From NCBI GenBank assembly GCA_946478865.1, contig CAMLDO010000061.1, positions 1 to 8,089 on the forward strand: a stretch of DNA of 8,089 nt. Reading direction: 5' to 3'. The position numbers and the translations under genes were made by a program. The notes beneath the pieces were generated by a model. The model was not told the origin of the DNA. It did no database searches and was given only the letters and a program-made list of their open reading frames with translations. Position 1 is the stretch's first letter. Each line of letters begins with the position of its first letter. The DNA comes from an uncultured Methylobacillus sp. (GTDB lineage Bacteria; Pseudomonadota; Gammaproteobacteria; Burkholderiales; Methylophilaceae). Of this stretch, positions 1 to 6,634 are shown one piece after another.

Positions 1-647
1 GCGAGATGAACGCCGGCAACGACGTGCGTCGCGTCGGCGAGGAAGGGCTGTACGAGCTGCTGGCGTCGTCCAACATCGGCACGCTGCAATCGTGCGACTT
101 CAAGTCCATCGTGACCACCGACCCGCACTCGTACAACACCATCCGCAACGAGTACCCGGATTTCGGCGGCCAGTTCGAGATCCAGCACTACACCAGCGTG
201 GTGAAGCAGATGATCGAGGACGGCCGGCTCAAGCTCAAGAAGAAGCTCGACTACCGCGTCACCTTCCACGACCCGTGCCACCTGGGCCGCTACAACAAGG
301 GCTTCGATGCGCCGCGCGAAGTGCTGGAAATGATCGGCTGCGAACTCGTGGAAATGCCGCGCAACCGCGACAACTCCTTCTGCTGCGGCGCGGGCGGCGG
401 CCGTATCTGGATCCCCGATCCGGTGGGCAAGGAAAAGCCGTCGCAGAACCGCATGAAGGAAGCGGGCGCGATCGAAGGGCTGCAAGTGTTCGTGGTGTCG
501 TGCCCGAAGGACCTGACCATGTTCGAGGACGCGCTCAAGACCAGCGGCTTCGAGGGCAAGTTCGTGGTCCGAGAGCTGATCGAGCTTATCGACGAGTGCA
601 TCGAATATGAAGTCTGGGAAGAACCCGATGCCGAGGCGGTTGCCTGA
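1..647 (+). CDS. (Fe-S)-binding oxidoreductase, CCG/HdrD type, C-terminal part (5' end outside window)
   Basis: The reading frame is open from the left edge and is already open before the first ATG (6), so this is the C-terminal ~214 residues of a longer protein. It carries a cysteine-rich CCG domain of the HdrD/GlpC class: a HDPCHLG motif (Cys codon 276-278), FCCGAGGG (adjacent Cys codons 381-386) and SCPKD (Cys codon 501-503). The second cysteine expected in the last CxxC is Asp. Near the start a DPHSYNT stretch (120-137) lies where an earlier CCG repeat would have CPHC, so that repeat has lost both cysteines. Family members next to etfBA, such as DgcB of dimethylglycine demethylase systems, take electrons from ETF or a dehydrogenase to quinone; that role is inferred. 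The stop is followed at once by the start of the LRV gene, suggesting translational coupling. Membrane segments, if any, would be in the missing N-terminus. Confidence 0.85.
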   Translation, partial: EMNAGNDVRRVGEEGLYELLASSNIGTLQSCDFKSIVTTDPHSYNTIRNEYPDFGGQFEIQHYTSVVKQMIEDGRLKLKKKLDYRVTFHDPCHLGRYNKGFDAPREVLEMIGCELVEMPRNRDNSFCCGAGGGRIWIPDPVGKEKPSQNRMKEAGAIEGLQVFVVSCPKDLTMFEDALKTSGFEGKFVVRELIELIDECIEYEVWEEPDAEAVA

Positions 648-648
648 A

Positions 649-2013
649 ATGACCGCGCAATCCCTGGTATCCGTGGCGCTGCTGTCGGGTGATCTCTACC
701 ACGCGGCGGCGGTGTACGAGGTGGCGGATCCCGCCGCCCGCACCGAGCTCGAAGCGATCCTGTTCGGCGAGCGCCGCAATGCGCTGACGCTCGCCCGGTG
801 GGAGCATACGCCGCCGGCAGTGCTGCAAGCGCTGGCGCGGCTCAACGACGCCTCGGTGCGGCAGCGCATCGAACGGAATATCCGGACCTCGGGCAGAACC
901 CTGTCCGAGCTGTATCGCGAAGAGAACCAGGACACGCTGGTGGCGCTCATCGCCCAGCACCGCCATACCCCCGCCGCCGTGCTCGAAGCCATGGCGCGCG
1001 AATCGGACAGCGAAGAAGTGCTCAAGGCGGTCGCCGCCAACCCGGCTGCGACGGCCAGGGTGCTGCGCCTGCTGTTCGAACGCTTCCCGGAGCGCTTCGA
1101 CGCGGCCATCGTCACCCATGCGGCGGCGCCGGCCGATCTGCTGGAAGCGGTGTATGTATCCGGCAGCGATTATGTGCGTGCGGCCATCGTGTCCCACGCT
1201 GCCTGCCGCAAGCGCGTGCTGTCGCAGGCTGCGCTGTGCGGCAATCCTCTGGTGCTGCGCCACCTCGCCGGCAATCCGCGCATTTCTCCCAAGCTGCTGG
1301 CGCGGCTCGCGGCCAGCCAGGACCCGGCCGTGCGGCGTGCCGCTGCGGGCAACACGGCTTTAGGGCCGGAGTGGCTGTCCGTATTGGCGAACGACGAGTC
1401 GGTTGGCGTGCGTCGCACGGTCGCGATGCGCGACGATCTGCCGGCCGCGGTGCTGGAGCGCCTCGCGGAAGATCGCGATCACTGGGTACGCCAGCGCGTT
1501 GCGCGTCATCCGGCGACCCCTGTCGCCGTGCTGGAGCGGTTGACGCAGGAGGAAAACGACGAGGTGCGGCGCGGCGTGGCACGCAATCCGGCCTGCCCGC
1601 TGGCGCTGCTGGAACGGCTCGCATGCGACAGCCACGCCTGGGTGCGTGCCGCAGTCGCATACCAGCCCAAGGCGAACGCACGCCTCATGAAGATACTGGC
1701 GATGGACCGCTCCGTGGACGTGCTGAGCGGGGTGGCTTCCAACACGCAGACGCCGCAGATGCTGCTGCGCCGGCTGGCGCAATCCGACGAGGCCGATATC
1801 CGGCGCGGGGTCATTCTCAACCCGCACGCTTCCGGCCAGATCCTGCGGCAGCTGCTGACAGATCCCTACTACCTGCACCGGGTGCTGCTGGTCGGCAACC
1901 CGGGCGTGCAGGATGTGGATAAATGGCCCTTGCTCGACGACCCCGACCCTTCGGTCAGGTTCGCCGCAATGCGATGGTTTGCAGGAAAAGTCCAGGCAAG
2001 ACGCCAGGCTTGA
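649..2013 (+). CDS. LRV (leucine-rich repeat variant) solenoid protein
   Basis: This 454-residue protein is almost entirely tandem ~26-residue repeats of the LRV type (alpha/3-10 helical solenoid, HEAT-like). A unit reads roughly N-P-x-x-P-x-x-L-L-x-x-L-A, then a variable stretch, then V-R-x-x-V-A. About 15 units fit between 799 and 1974; the last 12 (from 1039) keep an exact 78-bp phase. Such solenoids usually form protein-binding surfaces. No catalytic motif, signal peptide or membrane segment is visible. The four cysteines are scattered within repeats, so the N-terminal Fe-S motif known from the Azotobacter LRV protein is absent. ATG 649 is chosen because it lies one base after the upstream stop and has GAGG at 633-636. 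In-frame ATGs at 607 and 628 would overlap the (Fe-S) gene and are possible. It sits between the (Fe-S) gene and etfB, so a role in assembling or docking that electron-transfer system is plausible but unproven. Confidence 0.88.
   Translation: MTAQSLVSVALLSGDLYHAAAVYEVADPAARTELEAILFGERRNALTLARWEHTPPAVLQALARLNDASVRQRIERNIRTSGRTLSELYREENQDTLVALIAQHRHTPAAVLEAMARESDSEEVLKAVAANPAATARVLRLLFERFPERFDAAIVTHAAAPADLLEAVYVSGSDYVRAAIVSHAACRKRVLSQAALCGNPLVLRHLAGNPRISPKLLARLAASQDPAVRRAAAGNTALGPEWLSVLANDESVGVRRTVAMRDDLPAAVLERLAEDRDHWVRQRVARHPATPVAVLERLTQEENDEVRRGVARNPACPLALLERLACDSHAWVRAAVAYQPKANARLMKILAMDRSVDVLSGVASNTQTPQMLLRRLAQSDEADIRRGVILNPHASGQILRQLLTDPYYLHRVLLVGNPGVQDVDKWPLLDDPDPSVRFAAMRWFAGKVQARRQA
799..1974 (+). 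repeat. Tandem LRV repeat block, 15 units, 78-bp period
   Basis: These are coding repeats inside the LRV gene. Units start near 799, 877 and 958 (26, 27 and 27 codons), then exactly every 78 bp: 1039, 1117, 1195, 1273, 1351, 1429, 1507, 1585, 1663, 1741, 1819 and 1897. Most units open with Asn/His-Pro-like residues and end with Val-Arg-x-x-Val-Ala. They are diverged at DNA level, so this is an old protein-level array rather than a recent DNA duplication. The best-conserved units are those around 1429-1662. Confidence 0.82.
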
Positions 2014-2044
2014 TTATCGATAGAGAAGTTAGGAGAAGAGCATC

Positions 2045-2839
2045 ATGAAAATACTGGTAGCGGTGAAACAGGTCGCGGCCCTCGACGAAGATTTCGAGTT
2101 CCGCGACGACGAACTCGACGTGGACGAGGACTTCCTGCTGTATGACCTCAACGAGTGGGACGATTTCTCGCTGGAAGAGGCGATGAGCATCAAGGAACGC
2201 TCGGACACGGAAGTCGAAGTGGTGGTGGTGTCGGTCGGTCCCGACCGCGTGGACGAAAGCCTGCGCAAGTGCCTCGCCAAGGGTGCGGACCGCGCGATCC
2301 GCGTGTGGGATGACGCCATGGAGGGCTCGGATTCGATCACGGTCGGCCGCATCCTCGCCGCCGTCGCCAAAAAGGAAGCGCCGGACATGGTGTTCGCTGG
2401 TGTGCAATCGTCTGATGCAGCCAACGGCTCCACTGGCATTTCCACCGCCGCCTATCTTGGCTGGCCGCACGCAGCCGTGGTGGCTGGCCTGGATTACGCC
2501 CCCGGCGCGAGCAAGGCGGTCGTGAAGCGCGAACTCGAAGGCGGCACCCTGCAGGAAGTCGAAGTGGCCTGCCCCTCGGTGCTCACCATCCAGCTCGGCA
2601 TCAACAAGCCGCGCTATGCCTCGCTGCGCGGCATCAAGCAGGCGGCAGCCAAGCCCATCGAGGAAGTGTCGCTCGGCGATATCGGTCTTACGCCCGCTGA
2701 CGTAGGCGCTGACGTCGCGCTGTCCCGTGTGCGCCGCATGTACGTGCCGCCCAAGGGCCGCGCCGCCATGATCGAGGGCACGCCCGCCGAGCAGGCCGCC
2801 CGCATCATCGAAATCATCAAGGAATTCAAAGGGGAATGA
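2045..2839 (+). CDS. etfB: Electron-transfer flavoprotein subunit beta
   Basis: The protein is 264 residues, close to the usual ~250-260 for EtfB. It starts MKILVAVKQV, the typical first beta strand of the family. It carries the EtfB signature around residues 160-185 (K-R-E-L-E-G-G, then E-V and P-S-V-L-T-I), followed by NKPRYASLRGI, which matches the usual N-x-P-R-Y-x-S-x-x-G-I/M segment. EtfB pairs with EtfA to form the soluble heterodimer that holds FAD (and AMP in the beta subunit) and shuttles electrons from flavoprotein dehydrogenases to a membrane (Fe-S)/quinone oxidoreductase. An AGGAGA ribosome-binding site at 2031-2036 supports ATG 2045. The gap to the LRV gene is 31 bp and the stop overlaps or abuts etfA. 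The neighbouring (Fe-S) gene favours a catabolic dehydrogenase partner, possibly methylated-amine or dimethylglycine, over general fatty-acid oxidation; this is inference. Confidence 0.95.
   Translation: MKILVAVKQVAALDEDFEFRDDELDVDEDFLLYDLNEWDDFSLEEAMSIKERSDTEVEVVVVSVGPDRVDESLRKCLAKGADRAIRVWDDAMEGSDSITVGRILAAVAKKEAPDMVFAGVQSSDAANGSTGISTAAYLGWPHAAVVAGLDYAPGASKAVVKRELEGGTLQEVEVACPSVLTIQLGINKPRYASLRGIKQAAAKPIEEVSLGDIGLTPADVGADVALSRVRRMYVPPKGRAAMIEGTPAEQAARIIEIIKEFKGE
2830..2835 (+). promoter_or_regulatory. Ribosome-binding site of etfA
   Basis: AGGGGA ends directly before the ATG at 2836 and six bases before the ATG at 2842. Normal Shine-Dalgarno spacing therefore favours 2842 as the etfA start, although 2836 would give the familiar 4-bp ATGA overlap with the etfB stop. 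Confidence 0.6.
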
Positions 2840-2841
2840 GC

Positions 2842-3801
2842 ATGAAAACGATATTGGTCATCGCGGAACATCGCCGCAACGAACTGCGCCCGGTCTCGCT
2901 GGAACTGATTTCCGCCGCGCAGGAACTGCGTCAGGCGGATGACAAGGTGGTGGTCGCCGTCATCGGCAGCCAGGCCGAATCTTTCGTGTCCGGCCTGTCG
3001 GTGGCGGGCGTGGACGAGATCGTCACGGTCAAGACCGCGAGCGTGGACTTCGATCCGGACATCTTCGAGGCCGCGGTGAGCGCGCTGGTGGAAAACCGCA
3101 AGCCGGCCGTGGTACTCATGGCGCACTCGGTCGATTCGCTCGGCTACGCGGCGACGCTCGCTCGCAAGGGCAACTTCGGTTTCGCCACCGACGTGTTCAA
3201 GGTCGAGTACGACGGTGCCGACCTGGTCGCGACGCGCGCCGGCTACAACCAGAAGGTCAACGTCGAAGTCGACTTCCCGGGCAAGGAATGCGTGCTGCTG
3301 GCACTGCGCGCAAGCGTGTTCAAGGCAGTGGAAGGTTCCGCTTCACCCGCAGTGAGCGCGCTCGACCTCAGCTCCGCTTCTTCGCGCAGCAAGAACCTGC
3401 AATTCGTCGAAGCCGGCGGTGCGGATGACGTGGATATCACCGGCGTCGATTTCATCGTGTCCATCGGCCGCGGCATCGCGGAAGAAGACAACGTCGAGGT
3501 ATTCCGCGAACTCGCTGACACGGTAGGCGCCACGCTGTGCTGCTCACGCCCGATCGCGGATGCGGGCTGGCTGCCGAAGTCGCGCCAGGTCGGCCAGTCT
3601 GGCAAGGTGGTGGGCTCGTGCAAGCTGTACGTGGCGATGGGTATTTCCGGTTCGATCCAGCACATGGCGGGCATGAAGCACGTGCCGACCATCGTGGCGG
3701 TCAACACCGACCCGAACGCGTCGATCTTCACGATTGCCAAGTATGGCGTCGTGGGCGATATCTTCGAGATCGAGGAAGAGCTGCGCAACCAGCTGGCATA
3801 A
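2842..3801 (+). CDS. etfA: Electron-transfer flavoprotein subunit alpha
   Basis: This is a 319-residue protein of normal EtfA length. The N-terminal domain (about 1-180) is the variable ETF alpha/beta fold. The C-terminal FAD-binding domain shows SRPIADAGW and then SRQVGQSGK, which correspond to the FAD phosphate/ribityl-binding loops. Then comes the EtfA signature L-Y-V-A-M-G-I-S-G-S-I-Q-H-M-x-G, then I-V-A-V-N-T-D-P and A-S-I-F-x-I-A-x-Y-G-V-V-G-D. All expected FAD contacts appear intact, so a working ETF is likely. It forms the heterodimer with the upstream etfB product and is translationally coupled to it. The start at 2842 is preferred on ribosome-binding-site spacing; 2836 adds only two residues. 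The gene is followed by a strong inverted repeat that may end or attenuate the transcript. Confidence 0.95.
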   Translation: MKTILVIAEHRRNELRPVSLELISAAQELRQADDKVVVAVIGSQAESFVSGLSVAGVDEIVTVKTASVDFDPDIFEAAVSALVENRKPAVVLMAHSVDSLGYAATLARKGNFGFATDVFKVEYDGADLVATRAGYNQKVNVEVDFPGKECVLLALRASVFKAVEGSASPAVSALDLSSASSRSKNLQFVEAGGADDVDITGVDFIVSIGRGIAEEDNVEVFRELADTVGATLCCSRPIADAGWLPKSRQVGQSGKVVGSCKLYVAMGISGSIQHMAGMKHVPTIVAVNTDPNASIFTIAKYGVVGDIFEIEEELRNQLA

Positions 3802-3812
3802 CAGTCGCTGGC

Positions 3813-3862
3813 GCTTGGCAGGGAGTATGCGGCGGTATCGCATCGCATACTCCCTGCCAAGC
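3813..3862. repeat. Perfect 19-bp inverted repeat (hairpin) between etfA and ribH
   Basis: Arm 3813-3831 (GCTTGGCAGGGAGTATGCG) is exactly repeated as its reverse complement at 3844-3862, with a 12-base loop. The RNA hairpin would be very stable. It starts 12 bases after the etfA stop and ends about 20 bases before the weak GGAAA ribosome-binding site of ribH. No T-run follows directly; the nearest is TTTT at 3878-3881. It may be a transcription terminator, a stabilising 3' end for the etf mRNA, or a structure limiting ribH expression. It does not resemble an FMN riboswitch. Confidence 0.85.
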
Positions 3863-3891
3863 ACGTAATCACCCCACTTTTCGGAAATCCC

Positions 3892-4350
3892 ATGACCACA
3901 CTCATAAAGCCGAATCTCGACGGGCGTGCCTTGCGTATCGGCGTCGTGCAGGCGCGTTTCAATCCCGAGGTTTGCGACGGTCTGCGCAGCGCCTGTTTTG
4001 CCGAGCTGGACCGGCAAGGGGTCGCGGCGGACAACATCACGCTGGTGACGGTCCCCGGTGCGCTGGAAGTACCGCTCGCCCTGGGCGCCATGGCATCGAC
4101 CCGCCATTACGACGGCCTCATTGCATTGGGCGCGATCATCCGCGGCGAGACTTATCACTTCGAAGTCGTCTCGAACGAGTCGGCGCGAGGCATCACCCAG
4201 GTGCAGCTGTTCTACGACCTCCCGGTCGCCAACGCGATTCTCACGACGGAAAACGACGAGCAGGCGCTTGCCCGCATGTACGTCAAGGGCGCGGAAGCGG
4301 CGCAAGTCGTCATTGAAATGATCCATTTGCTGAACAATCCCGATCTCTAA
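3892..4350 (+). CDS. ribH: 6,7-dimethyl-8-ribityllumazine synthase (riboflavin synthase beta chain)
   Basis: RibH condenses 5-amino-6-ribitylaminouracil with 3,4-dihydroxy-2-butanone 4-phosphate to form lumazine, the penultimate step of riboflavin synthesis in the cytoplasm. The 152-residue protein has the family motifs in order: ARFN near residue 20, VPGALEVP near 50-60 (ribityl pocket), LGAIIRGETYHFEVV near 80-95 with the catalytic His, ILTTENDEQALAR near 120-130, and a closing KGAEAA helix. The loop between that Arg and KG is shorter than in Bacillus RibH; as far as I recall this form is common in proteobacterial RibH. All key residues seem present. The ribosome-binding site is weak (GGAAA 3883-3887). 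No nusB follows. Its place between etfBA and an FMN-reductase cluster suggests a dedicated flavin-supply copy, or simply the only copy moved here; the window cannot tell which. Confidence 0.93.
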   Translation: MTTLIKPNLDGRALRIGVVQARFNPEVCDGLRSACFAELDRQGVAADNITLVTVPGALEVPLALGAMASTRHYDGLIALGAIIRGETYHFEVVSNESARGITQVQLFYDLPVANAILTTENDEQALARMYVKGAEAAQVVIEMIHLLNNPDL

Positions 4351-4371
4351 GAAACAGTCTCTAAGAAAAAG
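4344..4371. repeat. 14-bp imperfect tandem duplication over the ribH stop codon
   Basis: TCTCTAAGAAACAG (4344-4357) is followed directly by TCTCTAAGAAAAAG (4358-4371), with 13 of 14 bases identical. The first copy contains the ribH stop codon and the second supplies the A-rich sequence and part of the AAGGAAG ribosome-binding site of the next gene. It looks like a small slippage duplication. Confidence 0.7.
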
Positions 4372-4380
4372 GAAGCAACA

Positions 4381-5379
4381 ATGGCCTGGAAGCTCTTCAA
4401 TACCGCACATCTGCACACCCTTTCGGGGACGATCGTTTCCCTCAAGGACCATCAATCGGCACTCGCGTTGAAGCGGCTGCCGGCCTGGCTCGCGGAAGGG
4501 CTGGGCGCTTCCTTGTCGGCTGCGGAGGAGGGCATCCGGGACATGCAGCGGCAGCATCGCGAGGAAATGGCCGCGGTGGAATCGCAGATGGGCGTATTGC
4601 GGCAGCTGCAGGAAGAAATGAACCAGTCGGCGGACCGCCTCCAGGCCGTGCTCGATACGTCCGAGGCACAGCTTTTAGCCACGCGGCAGGAAGCGGACAT
4701 GCTGCGCCAGCAGCTGGCGACGGTGCAGGCGGAGCTGGAGGATTATTCGCTGGCCAAGTCGGTGCTCACGGAAGGGTTCTGGGTGCTGCACATGGTGAAC
4801 GGCGATCCCGACCATGCCGATAGCACCATCACCTGGTCGGAACAGTTCCGCGAACTGCTCGGCTACCGGCGCGAGGAGGATTTTCCCAACGGCTGGCAAA
4901 GCTGGCTCAATGCGATTCACCCGGACGACCTGCCGCCTACCCTCAAGGCGTTTTCGCAGCATCTCGACGACCGCAGCGGCAACACGCCCTACGTCGCCGA
5001 ATACCGGCTCAAGAACGCGCGCGGCGAATACGTCTGGTACCGCGAACGCGCGGCCACGACGCGCAACGAGCTGGGTATTCCCCTGAAATCCGCCGGCGCG
5101 ATCCGAGATATCCGCGACGAACGTTCCGCGCGCGATCTGCATTCCGCGGAGATGGAACGTGCCGAATCCAGCATGCGCGAGATTCTCGCGGTAGCCGACG
5201 TGATTACCGAGATCACCCAGCAGACCAACCTGCTCGCGCTCAATGCGGCCATCGAAGCGGCCCGGGCGGGCGAGGCCGGGCGCGGCTTCGCCGTCGTCGC
5301 CGACGAGGTGCGCAAACTGGTCGACCGTACGGCGCTCGCCAACGACCAGATACGCGATATGGCGAAGCGCAGCGCCTGA
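4381..5379 (+). CDS. Soluble PAS-domain chemotaxis receptor-like protein with minimal MCP signalling tip
   Basis: The 332-residue protein has three parts. Residues about 45-122 are rich in Gln, Glu, Arg and Leu and should form a coiled coil. Residues about 125-245 form a PAS domain with its PAC end: EGFWVL, then [17 protein letters not shown] and [16 protein letters not shown]. Residues about 255-332 hold the MCP hairpin tip that contacts CheA and CheW ([18 protein letters not shown], then [14 protein letters not shown]). No membrane segment or signal peptide is visible, so it is cytoplasmic. The signalling part is far shorter than in normal receptors: the methylation helices and a CheR-docking tail are missing. 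No MCP sequence continues in other frames after the stop, so this is not an evident frameshift. The ribosome-binding site is AAGGAAG at 4368-4374. It may sense redox state or a metabolite for the nearby amine pathway; the ligand is unknown. Confidence 0.85.
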   Translation: MAWKLFNTAHLHTLSGTIVSLKDHQSALALKRLPAWLAEGLGASLSAAEEGIRDMQRQHREEMAAVESQMGVLRQLQEEMNQSADRLQAVLDTSEAQLLATRQEADMLRQQLATVQAELEDYSLAKSVLTEGFWVLHMVNGDPDHADSTITWSEQFRELLGYRREEDFPNGWQSWLNAIHPDDLPPTLKAFSQHLDDRSGNTPYVAEYRLKNARGEYVWYRERAATTRNELGIPLKSAGAIRDIRDERSARDLHSAEMERAESSMREILAVADVITEITQQTNLLALNAAIEAARAGEAGRGFAVVADEVRKLVDRTALANDQIRDMAKRSA

Positions 5380-5388
5380 GTATTGCCG

Positions 5389-5410
5389 GCGGCTTGCGGG
5401 CGCAGGCCGC
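5389..5410 (+). terminator. GC-rich hairpin after the PAS-MCP gene, possible terminator
   Basis: Arms 5389-5397 (GCGGCTTGC) and 5402-5410 (GCAGGCCGC) pair over nine positions with one G-U pair and a 4-base loop. The hairpin lies 10 bases after the stop. No T-run follows, so it is only a weak candidate terminator. It and the 124-bp gap around it mark a likely boundary before the next operon. Confidence 0.35.
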
Positions 5411-5490
5411 TACCTCCTTAGTAGTACCTCTTGATGGGAATTTAAGGCGATCTCTCGTTTGGCTATTGTTTCTCCAACGTCAGTCAACCT

Positions 5491-5494
5491 GGAG
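5491..5494 (+). promoter_or_regulatory. Ribosome-binding site deciding the GcvT-like start
   Basis: GGAG at 5491-5494 lies nine bases before ATG 5504. This supports that start over an in-frame TTG at 5459, which has no comparable site and would add a tail not seen in GcvT-type proteins. Confidence 0.6.
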
Positions 5495-5503
5495 CAAACA
5501 GAA

Positions 5504-6619
5504 ATGCCGCGAAATTCCATCCTCAATGGCCGTCATGTCGAGCTGGGTTCCAAGCTTGACGGGGATACCTGGAATGACATGCCGATTCCGTGGAGCTATA
5601 GCTCCTGTGCGCATGATGAAGTCGTTGCCGTACGCAGCCGGGCGGGGCTGTATGACGTATCGGCGCTGAATATCGTCAATGTGACCGGTCCTGACGCGGA
5701 AAGCCTGCTCGACCGGCTGGTCGCCATCGACGTGACCTCGATGAAGCCCGGCACTTCCCGTTTGGCTGCCGAGCTCGACGAAACCGGCGCGATCTGCGAC
5801 GACATCATGATCATTCGCGACAGCAAGGAAGCGTTCCGCGTTTCCCACGGCAGCGGCAAGACGCCGCAGCAACTGGCGCAGCTCGCCAAGGGCAAGAACG
5901 TCAAGGTCGAGGCCGATCACGATGTGCACATCCTCTCGCTGCAAGGCCCGAAATCGCTGGATATCCTCGCGCCGCATTTCTCGTTCAAGCTGGCTGACCT
6001 GCCATATTTCAAGCACGAAAAAACTACCCTGTTCGGCTGCGATGTCTATGTCGCACGCGGCGGCTATTCCGGCGAGCGCGGCTATGAAGTCTATTGCGCC
6101 GCCAAGGACGCGATTCACCTGTGGGACAGCATCCTCGAAGCCGGCAAGCCGTTCGGCGCGATTGCCGCCTCATGGAACTCCCTCGAGCTGACCCGCATGG
6201 AAGCCGGGCTGCTGTTCTTCCCGTTCGAAATGCCCGAAGGCGATACCACGCCGTGGGAAGTCAACATGGGCTGGGGCGTGGACCTCGACAAGAAGGGCGA
6301 CTACATCGGCAAGGAAGCCGTGCTCAAGCTCAAGGGGCGCGAGCGCGTCAAGCACACCGGGCTGGTATGCGATTCCGGCGAGGCTCCGGCCGCGGGCGCC
6401 AAAGTGCTCAGGAACGGCAAGGAAATCGGCGTCGTGACCAGCGGCAGCTTCAGCCGCTACCTCATGCTGTCGATCGCGATGGTGCACGTCAAGCCGGAAC
6501 ATTCGCAGGTGGGCACCGAGGTCGAGGTGGTCAGCGATGGCAAGACCGTCAAGGGCCGTATCGCCCGTACCCCGTTCTACGATCCGATGCGTCTGCGCAC
6601 GCACCCGGAAGGCCGCTAA
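5504..6619 (+). CDS. dmmD: GcvT-like folate-binding aminomethyltransferase, dimethylamine monooxygenase-associated (DmmD type)
   Basis: This 371-residue protein has the full length and order of the GcvT (glycine cleavage T-protein) fold. Visible marks are RAGLYDVSALNIVNVTGPDA (about 46-65), ETGAICDD (93-100, with the Asp equivalent to the T-protein catalytic Asp), ARGGYSGERGYEVY (184-197), TRMEAG (230-235), PWEVNMGWGV (250-259), YIGKEA (267-272) and the C-terminal VTSGSFSRYL and TPFYDP. The ARD-type motif of true T-proteins is replaced by ASWNSLEL, arguing against a glycine cleavage role; no gcvH or gcvP is nearby. It is 15 bp ahead of the DmmA-family gene, the arrangement of dmmDABC clusters. 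Haem-dependent oxidative N-demethylase is reported to contain tetrahydrofolate, so this subunit probably captures the one-carbon unit released from dimethylamine as methylene-THF. The assignment rests on context plus fold. Confidence 0.82.
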   Translation: MPRNSILNGRHVELGSKLDGDTWNDMPIPWSYSSCAHDEVVAVRSRAGLYDVSALNIVNVTGPDAESLLDRLVAIDVTSMKPGTSRLAAELDETGAICDDIMIIRDSKEAFRVSHGSGKTPQQLAQLAKGKNVKVEADHDVHILSLQGPKSLDILAPHFSFKLADLPYFKHEKTTLFGCDVYVARGGYSGERGYEVYCAAKDAIHLWDSILEAGKPFGAIAASWNSLELTRMEAGLLFFPFEMPEGDTTPWEVNMGWGVDLDKKGDYIGKEAVLKLKGRERVKHTGLVCDSGEAPAAGAKVLRNGKEIGVVTSGSFSRYLMLSIAMVHVKPEHSQVGTEVEVVSDGKTVKGRIARTPFYDPMRLRTHPEGR

Positions 6620-6634
6620 GCCAGGGGAATCATC

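Noticed and set aside
961..1974. CRISPR-like or satellite array because of regular 78-bp spacing
   Set aside because: The period is a multiple of three, in frame with one ORF, and conservation is at amino-acid level.
3802..3891. FMN riboswitch before ribH
   Set aside because: Only a single simple hairpin is seen; the multi-stem conserved RFN core is not recognisable and the gap is too short.
3544..4557. Long open frame on the - strand (337 codons) across etfA, ribH and the receptor gene
   Set aside because: It runs antisense to three well-supported genes, has no recognisable motif and is typical of GC-rich shadow frames.
5380..5434. Frameshifted continuation of the MCP domain
   Set aside because: Both other frames after the stop give short peptides without receptor sequence, so no evident frameshift.
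5459..5503. Upstream TTG start extending the GcvT-like protein by 15 residues
   Set aside because: ATG 5504 has GGAG at good spacing and the extension does not resemble the GcvT N-terminus.
5380..5503. Sigma-70 promoter before the GcvT-like gene
   Set aside because: A TATTGT (5464-5469) has no convincing -35 at proper spacing (TTTAAG at best), and TTGATG (5431-5436) has no matching -10. A promoter is likely somewhere here but cannot be placed.
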